Shown: positions 4,966 through 6,042 of the stretch, piece by piece
How the letters are laid out: every line of letters starts with the position of its first letter
How positions within the stretch are numbered: position 1 is the stretch's first letter
Source: Deltaproteobacteria bacterium RBG_13_52_11
Lineage (GTDB): Bacteria > Desulfobacterota > B13-G15 > RBG-16-54-18
Direction: 5' to 3'
DNA: 6,042 nucleotides
Assembly (NCBI GenBank): GCA_001797745.1
Contig: MGQF01000081.1
Location: 24,569-30,610 of the forward strand
Notes under the pieces: model-generated
Seen by the model: only the letters and a program-made list of their open reading frames with translations
Told to the model about the DNA's origin: nothing
Databases searched by the model: none
Made by a program: the position numbers and the translations under genes

Positions 4966-5763
4966 CTAAGCGCTCTTTCCCGAAATAGGCAGGATAATTG
5001 GCATCCCCCCTCCAGGGGTCTCCATCACCCTCACCGTTGTTTGATAGACCTCCTCAATCACCCCTTTTGTCAACACACTGTGGGGAAGGCCAATCTTGCG
5101 CAGGAGGCCTTGGTGGAGGAGGATGAGCCTTTCGCAGTAGAGCCCGGCAAGAGTGAGGTCGTGCAAGACCACCACGATGGTGAGTGATTGCTCTCTGTTT
5201 AGCTGCCTCAGCAGATCCATGATCTGGGCCTGATGGCCTATGTCAAGGTGGGCAGTGGGCTCGTCCAGAAGCAACAGGTGAGGTTCCTGGGCGAGGGCCC
5301 GGGCCACAAAAACGAGTTGTCGCTCGCCGCCGCTGAGTTCCTCCATCCTCCTTCCCCGCAGATGATCTATCTCCGTCAGTTCCATGGCCCTCTCGGCTAT
5401 CTCCACATCCTTTGTGGTCTCAAGGAACTGGAGGGTGCCCCAATGCGGGACCCTCCCCAACAAGACAAACTCTTCCACAGAAAAGGGGAGTGCGGCCTCA
5501 AGCGATTGCGTCACCACGGCTACCTTTTGCGCCAGCTCCCGACGGGCCATCGTATCTGTCCCCCTTCCCTCTAGGGAGATAGTCCCCTTCGTGAGGGGGA
5601 GGAAACCATTGATCGCCCTGAGGAGGGTGGTCTTGCCTGATCCATTGGGACCGATGACCCCCACAAATTCCCCCCTCTTTATCCCGAAGCTCACCCCGCG
5701 CAGGACGACCCTCTTGCCGTAGCCACAGGAAAGACCTTTGCCCTCCAGCATCAATCCGCCCAT
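4966..5763 (-). CDS. ABC transporter ATP-binding protein, FecE/BtuD/FhuC family
   Basis: A 265-residue cytoplasmic ATPase that would power import of a metal chelate such as cobalamin, a siderophore or heme. All motifs are present: aromatic A-loop Y15, Walker A GPNGSGKTT (38-46), Q-loop Q86, signature LSGGE (143-147), Walker B LLLLDEP (163-169), D-loop HLD (172-174) and switch H201. FVLLGRVPH (99-107) and PTAHLDIGHQ (169-178) are typical of the FecE/BtuD group. ATG at 5763 shares its A with the permease stop (TGATG), indicating translational coupling. A TTG one codon earlier (5766) is better spaced from the AGGAGG near 5776-5781, and an ATG at 5751 is a further alternative. The gene runs towards tonB, whose cobalamin riboswitch makes a BtuD role attractive but unproven. 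Confidence 0.94.
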   Translation of the reverse strand: MGGLMLEGKGLSCGYGKRVVLRGVSFGIKRGEFVGVIGPNGSGKTTLLRAINGFLPLTKGTISLEGRGTDTMARRELAQKVAVVTQSLEAALPFSVEEFVLLGRVPHWGTLQFLETTKDVEIAERAMELTEIDHLRGRRMEELSGGERQLVFVARALAQEPHLLLLDEPTAHLDIGHQAQIMDLLRQLNREQSLTIVVVLHDLTLAGLYCERLILLHQGLLRKIGLPHSVLTKGVIEEVYQTTVRVMETPGGGMPIILPISGKSA

Positions 5764-6042
5764 CAAAGAGATACCCCCCTCCTGCTCAGGGCATAGATAA
5801 AGACGCCTCCCCCTACCAGCCCCGTGATCACCCCGACAGGCAGCTCCATGGGGGCCAGGATCACCCGAGCCAGAGTATCGCAGAGAATGAGGAAGATAGC
5901 CCCGGAGAGGTACGACGTCAGAATTAGTATCCTATGATCACCCCCCACCAAAAGGCGCATCACATGGGGGACTACTAAACCGACAAACCCGATGATCCCC
6001 GTCACCGAGACACAGCACCCCGTGATAAAGGAGGCCAGGAGG
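5763..6042 (-). CDS. FecCD/BtuC-type ABC transporter permease, C-terminal part (runs off right edge)
   Basis: The last 93 codons of an inner-membrane permease of the FecCD family; full proteins have about 330 residues and ten membrane helices. The visible part starts in ASFITG...VSVTGIIGFVGLVVPHVMRLL, the family's best-conserved block, which contains the loop touching the ATPase. It continues with VGGDHR, two hydrophobic segments around SGAIFLILCDTLARVI and the conserved PMELPVGVITGLVGGGVFIYAL. The common GAPFF near the end reads GGGVF here. The TGA stop overlaps the ATPase start by one base, so the two are cotranscribed and form one importer. The substrate-binding protein and the rest of the permease must lie to the right. 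Confidence 0.94.
   Translation of the reverse strand, partial: LLASFITGCCVSVTGIIGFVGLVVPHVMRLLVGGDHRILILTSYLSGAIFLILCDTLARVILAPMELPVGVITGLVGGGVFIYALSRRGVSL

Noticed and set aside
5233..5722. Plus-strand frames opposite the ABC ATPase
   Set aside because: They mirror the Walker and signature regions of the minus-strand ATPase and show nothing of their own.

Overview
The window looks like a chromosomal segment from a strictly anaerobic, cobalamin-using Gram-negative bacterium. A Desulfobacterota-like (deltaproteobacterial) host is my best guess. This is inferred from an aldehyde:ferredoxin oxidoreductase (AOR) family gene, a TonB protein (which implies an outer membrane), a cobalamin riboswitch, strong AGGAGG ribosome binding sites and moderate GC. 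No rRNA or tRNA is present to confirm it.

Layout. Positions 1-2590 (minus strand) hold a zinc-dependent aryl-alcohol-type dehydrogenase followed by the first 442 codons of an AOR-family tungsten/molybdopterin enzyme, which runs off the left edge. Together they could form an alcohol -> aldehyde -> acid module. Positions 2706-3335 hold a decayed insertion sequence of the IS1595 type: its transposase has two frame changes and a large internal deletion, and imperfect terminal inverted repeats are still visible. Positions 3455-3877 (plus) encode a 140-residue protein built of two similar halves, of unknown function. Positions 3878-4309 are intergenic and carry a weak terminator, a possible minus-strand gene fragment, a good promoter, a cobalamin riboswitch aptamer, a side hairpin and a strong intrinsic terminator.

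Positions 4310-4930 (plus) encode a short TonB, the only gene directly under the riboswitch in this window. Convergent to it, on the minus strand, are an ABC transporter ATPase (4966-5763) and the C-terminal part of its FecCD/BtuC-type permease (5763 to the right edge), coupled by a one-base stop/start overlap.

How the parts may work together: the right half looks like a corrinoid uptake locus. TonB would energise an outer-membrane receptor, and the BtuCD-like ABC transporter would carry the ligand across the inner membrane. The riboswitch would shut down tonB when cobalamin is plentiful. The ABC substrate cannot be fixed from sequence alone (cobalamin, siderophore and heme systems share this family), but the adjacent riboswitch favours a corrinoid. 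No clearly novel multi-gene system is visible. The points most worth a second look are the monocistronic riboswitch-controlled tonB, the ADH-AOR pair and the two-repeat unknown protein.
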